8,936 nucleotides of DNA, taken from NCBI GenBank assembly GCA_050731755.1, contig JBOHPP010000086.1, forward strand, positions 1 through 8,936, read 5' to 3'. Below, one piece after another: positions 6,488 through 8,936 of this stretch. The position numbers and the translations under genes are program-made. This stretch comes from JBOHPP01 sp050731755. GTDB lineage: Bacteria > Methylomirabilota > Methylomirabilia > Rokubacteriales > CSP1-6. Below the pieces are notes generated by a model, which had not been told where the DNA came from, made no database searches, and saw nothing but the letters and a program-made list of their open reading frames with translations. How positions within the stretch are numbered: position 1 is the stretch's first letter; every line of letters starts with the position of its first letter.

Positions 6488-6496
6488 TGCTAAGAT
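6488..6496 (+). promoter_or_regulatory. Putative extended -10 of the AmiE-NamZ fusion gene
   Basis: TGCTAAGAT is a good extended -10 match and lies 6 nt before the GTG start at 6503, so the transcript would begin at about the start codon (leaderless). No Shine-Dalgarno or -35 is visible. The first five bases, TGCTA, are the same as in the oppositely oriented element at 6467-6475. Confidence 0.45.
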
Positions 6497-6502
6497 CGCT
6501 GA

Positions 6503-8866
6503 GTGACTCCGGCTCCGTCCGCCCGGCCCCTGCTCTTCGTCCTCGTCCTCCTCTTCAGCCTGGCGGTTCCGGTCTTCGCCGCCGACGAGCCGGATCTCAC
6601 CGGCGTGGACGAAGCGGCGCGCGATGCGGTGGGCTCCGGTGAAGTGCCCGGCGTCGTCGTGCTGATCGGTCGCGACGACGAGACGCTGCTGCACCGAGCG
6701 TGGGGATGGCGCACGCTCATCCCCGAGCCCCGCCCGATGACCACCGACACGATCTTCGACATTGCCTCGCTGACCAAGCCACTCGGCACGACGGTCGCCG
6801 TCATGGCGCTGGTGGAGCAGGGCGCCATCCGGCTCGACGACCCCCTCGGCCGCTATCTGCCCGAGTTCCGGGGCCGCGCCTTCCACCAGGTCACCATCGA
6901 GCGAATGCTCACGCACTCGGCGGGGTTCCCGGCGATCCCCCTCAACGAGACGCTGGCCGGAGGCTTCCCGGCGGCCTCCCGCGCGCTGGCGCGGCGGGGG
7001 CTCGAGTACCCACCGGGCACCGCCTTTCAGTACAGCGACACCGGGTTCATCCTCCTCGGCGAGGTCGTGCGCCGCGTCAGCGGCGACCCCCTCGACCGCT
7101 ACCTCGAGCGCAACCTCTTCCAGCCCCTCGGCCTGAGCGACACCACGTTCCGCCCGGGCGCCGCCATGCGCCGGCGCATCGCGCCCACCGACTTCCAGAA
7201 CGGCGCGTTGCTGCATGGGCAGGTGCACGACCCCCGGGCCCGGATGCTGGGTGGGGTGGCCGGGCACGCAGGGATGTTCTCGACGGCCGCCGACCTCGCT
7301 CGCATCTGCCGGATGCTGCTCAACGGCGGCGAGCTCGACGGGCGCCGTATTCTCAAGACGGCCGCCGTCAGCCGGATGTGGGCCCGGGCGCCCGAGCACG
7401 ACGGCGCACGCTCGCTGGGCTGGGACATCACCTCGCCCTACGCCAGCTCGATGGCGCCCTTCTTCCCGCCCGATTCCGTGGGCCATACCGGTTTCACCGG
7501 CACCTCCGTGTGGATCGACCCGGCCAGTCGGACGTACATGATCCTGCTCACCAACCGGGTCCATCCCAGCGGCGGCGGTGCCGCGCGCATCCGTGAGTTG
7601 CGGGGCCGCGTGGCGGCGGCCACGGGGGCCGCGCTCTTTCACACCCTGGGCAGCACTGTCGAAGCGGCGCCCGCCGCCGACGGAGCCGCGTCCCGACCGT
7701 TCGGTGGGGCCGTCATGACGGTGTCCGCCCCCGCCGGCACCGTTCGTACCGGGCTCGACGTCATGGCCCAGCAGCTCTTTGCCCCGTTCCGCGGGCAGGC
7801 CGTGGGGCTCGTGACCAACCAGACCGGGATCGACGCCCACGGCCGGCGGGGCGCCGACCTGCTGGCTTCGGCGCCCGGGGTGCGCTTGCAGGCCATCTTC
7901 TCGCCCGAGCACGGCATCGCGGGCGACGCCATCACCGACGTGCCCCACGGGCGCGACACCGCCACCGGGGCGCCCATCTGGTCCCTCTACGGCGCCACGC
8001 GACGCCCCACGTCCGAGATGCTCCGCGGCGTGAGCGTGCTGGTCTTCGACATCCAGGACGTCGGCGTGCGCTACTACACGTACTTGACCACGCTGATCTA
8101 CGTGCTGGAGGAAGCCGGTAAGCGCGGCATTCCCGTCGTGGTGCTCGACCGACCGAATCCCATCACCGGCCGCATCGTAGAGGGGCCGGTGATGGACCCT
8201 GACCTCAAGTCCTTCACGGCGCCCCATCCGATTCCCGTCCGCACCGGGCTCACTCTCGGAGAGTTCGCGCGACTGGTCGTCGCCGAACGCCGGTTGCCCG
8301 TCACCCTGACGGTCGTGCCCGTCGCGGGCTGGGAGCGGTCACGGTGGTACGACGAGACGGGTCTGCCCTGGGTGAACCCCTCGCCCAACATCCGGTCGGT
8401 GACGCAGGCGCTGCTCTACTCCGGGGTCGGGCTGCTGGAGAGCACGAACCTTTCGGTCGGACGCGGCACGGACACGCCTTTCGAGGTGGTGGGGGCGCCC
8501 TGGATCGAACCCCAGATGCTGGCTGACGCCATGAACGCCCGGCAGCTGGCCGGCGTGCGCTTCGAGCCGGTCATGTTCATGCCCGCCCTGGACAAGTACG
8601 CCTTCACCACGTGCTGGGGCGTTCGGCTCGTGGTGACGGACCGCGTGGCGATCCGGCCTGTTGCCGCGGCCCTCGCGCTGGCCGCCGCCTTACGGGCTCA
8701 GCATCGTGAGCAATTCAGGCCGGAGAACATCCAGAGCCTTCTCGTTCATCGGCCGACCATGTGGGCCTTCCTCAGGGGGGAACCGCTCGAGCGCCTGCTC
8801 AACTGGGCCGAGATGGAGCGGGCGACGTTCCTCAGCCGGCGCGCGTCGTACCTCATCTATCCATAA
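6503..8866 (+). CDS. Exported fusion: beta-lactamase-fold (AmiE-like) serine hydrolase + DUF1343/NamZ exo-beta-N-acetylmuramidase
   Basis: A 787-aa protein in three parts. Residues 1-26 are a signal peptide (hydrophobic LLFVLVLLFSLAVPVFA, likely cleaved after VFA). Residues ~30-385 form a class C beta-lactamase/DD-peptidase-like domain with S89-L-T-K92 (nucleophile Ser and Lys), Y177-S-D and H328-T-G as the three catalytic motifs. An Ala/Pro-rich linker (~386-412) follows. Residues ~415-787 form the DUF1343 domain, whose characterised member is Bacillus subtilis NamZ, removing N-acetylmuramic acid from peptidoglycan ends. Conserved-looking motifs there are SPEHG (467-471), DIQDVGVRYYTY (516-527), DRPNPITG (549-556) and NLSVGRGTDTPFE (649-661). 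In B. subtilis amiE (muramyl-L-alanine amidase, beta-lactamase fold) and namZ are neighbours in one recycling cluster, so this fusion plausibly couples stem-peptide removal to muramic acid release outside the cytoplasmic membrane. The first domain could instead be an esterase or DD-peptidase. The GTG start fits the signal peptide and promoter. Confidence 0.92.
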   Translation: MTPAPSARPLLFVLVLLFSLAVPVFAADEPDLTGVDEAARDAVGSGEVPGVVVLIGRDDETLLHRAWGWRTLIPEPRPMTTDTIFDIASLTKPLGTTVAVMALVEQGAIRLDDPLGRYLPEFRGRAFHQVTIERMLTHSAGFPAIPLNETLAGGFPAASRALARRGLEYPPGTAFQYSDTGFILLGEVVRRVSGDPLDRYLERNLFQPLGLSDTTFRPGAAMRRRIAPTDFQNGALLHGQVHDPRARMLGGVAGHAGMFSTAADLARICRMLLNGGELDGRRILKTAAVSRMWARAPEHDGARSLGWDITSPYASSMAPFFPPDSVGHTGFTGTSVWIDPASRTYMILLTNRVHPSGGGAARIRELRGRVAAATGAALFHTLGSTVEAAPAADGAASRPFGGAVMTVSAPAGTVRTGLDVMAQQLFAPFRGQAVGLVTNQTGIDAHGRRGADLLASAPGVRLQAIFSPEHGIAGDAITDVPHGRDTATGAPIWSLYGATRRPTSEMLRGVSVLVFDIQDVGVRYYTYLTTLIYVLEEAGKRGIPVVVLDRPNPITGRIVEGPVMDPDLKSFTAPHPIPVRTGLTLGEFARLVVAERRLPVTLTVVPVAGWERSRWYDETGLPWVNPSPNIRSVTQALLYSGVGLLESTNLSVGRGTDTPFEVVGAPWIEPQMLADAMNARQLAGVRFEPVMFMPALDKYAFTTCWGVRLVVTDRVAIRPVAAALALAAALRAQHREQFRPENIQSLLVHRPTMWAFLRGEPLERLLNWAEMERATFLSRRASYLIYP

Positions 8867-8868
8867 AG

Positions 8869-8897
8869 TTGGAGGGGGCAGCGGCCGCCCCCTCCAA
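8869..8897 (+). terminator. Strong GC-rich hairpin directly after the fusion gene
   Basis: Perfect 11-bp arms TTGGAGGGGGC (8869-8879) and GCCCCCTCCAA (8887-8897) with a 7-nt AGCGGCC loop, beginning 2 nt after the TAA stop. On the + strand it is followed by ACCTCCCC, so there is no U-tract; a Rho-aided or stability role is possible. The arm sequence CCCCCTCC recurs at the very end of the window (8929-8936). Confidence 0.6.
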
Positions 8898-8936
8898 ACC
8901 TCCCCGTTCGCGCGCGGGCGACCACCGTCCCCCTCC
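8898..8936. other. Intergenic tail to the window end
   Basis: Only 39 nt, pyrimidine/GC-rich, with no start codon or promoter that I can support. The last bases repeat CCCCCTCC from the preceding hairpin, which may be the beginning of another copy of a local repeat cut off by the window edge. Confidence 0.4.

Noticed and set aside
7715..7717. Internal ATG (Met405) as a separate start for the NamZ domain
   Set aside because: It lies in the interdomain linker with only a weak GGTGGGG upstream and would give a product without a signal peptide; the single continuous frame is the simpler reading.
6470..8227. 585-codon open frame on the - strand opposite the fusion gene
   Set aside because: Low-complexity Gly/Arg/Glu/His-rich product antisense to a gene with clear catalytic motifs; no ribosome site.

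Overview
The window is high-GC DNA (roughly two thirds G+C by eye) from a bacterium. It looks like a chromosomal segment of an uncultivated soil or subsurface lineage. The gene style (two-subunit-type methylmalonyl-CoA mutase, GAF-linked GspE/PilB-type ATPase, NDUFA9-like reductase, beta-lactamase/DUF1343 fusion) would suit Rokubacteria/Methylomirabilota or a similar high-GC phylum, but this is an impression; no 16S gene or other marker is present.

Layout: (1) 1-1037, + strand, the 3' part of a methylmalonyl-CoA mutase large subunit cut by the window edge. (2) 1104-3392, + strand, a 762-aa GspE/PilB-family ATPase with an N-terminal GAF sensor domain. (3) 3393-3607, a convergent intergenic region dominated by a near-perfect 35/36-nt inverted repeat enclosing 100 nt. 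(4) 3608-4762, - strand, a 12-TM MFS transporter. (5) 4763-4871, a divergent control region. (6) 4872-5150, + strand, a 92-aa orphan protein with a consensus -35, an operator-like palindrome and a strong Shine-Dalgarno. (7) 5079-6456, - strand, a two-gene operon: an NDUFA9-like SDR reductase, then a 156-aa unknown whose 3' end overlaps the orphan gene by 72 nt. (8) 6457-6502, a 46-bp divergent promoter region. (9) 6503-8866, + strand, a 787-aa exported fusion of a beta-lactamase-fold (AmiE-like) domain and a DUF1343/NamZ exo-muramidase domain. (10) A strong hairpin directly after that stop codon.

The genes do not form one pathway: they span propionate/branched-chain carbon metabolism, pilus or secretion energetics, transport, redox and cell-wall turnover. 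The most notable signals are the 3386-3556 inverted-repeat element, the fusion of two peptidoglycan-recycling activities in one polypeptide, the GAF-ATPase fusion standing apart from any pilus operon, and a shared start-site style. In that style, four of the genes have a -10-like hexamer 6-12 nt before the start codon and no Shine-Dalgarno, which suggests leaderless mRNAs. The orphan 92-aa gene has the classical arrangement instead. I found no convincing CRISPR array, tRNA, rRNA or transposase gene.
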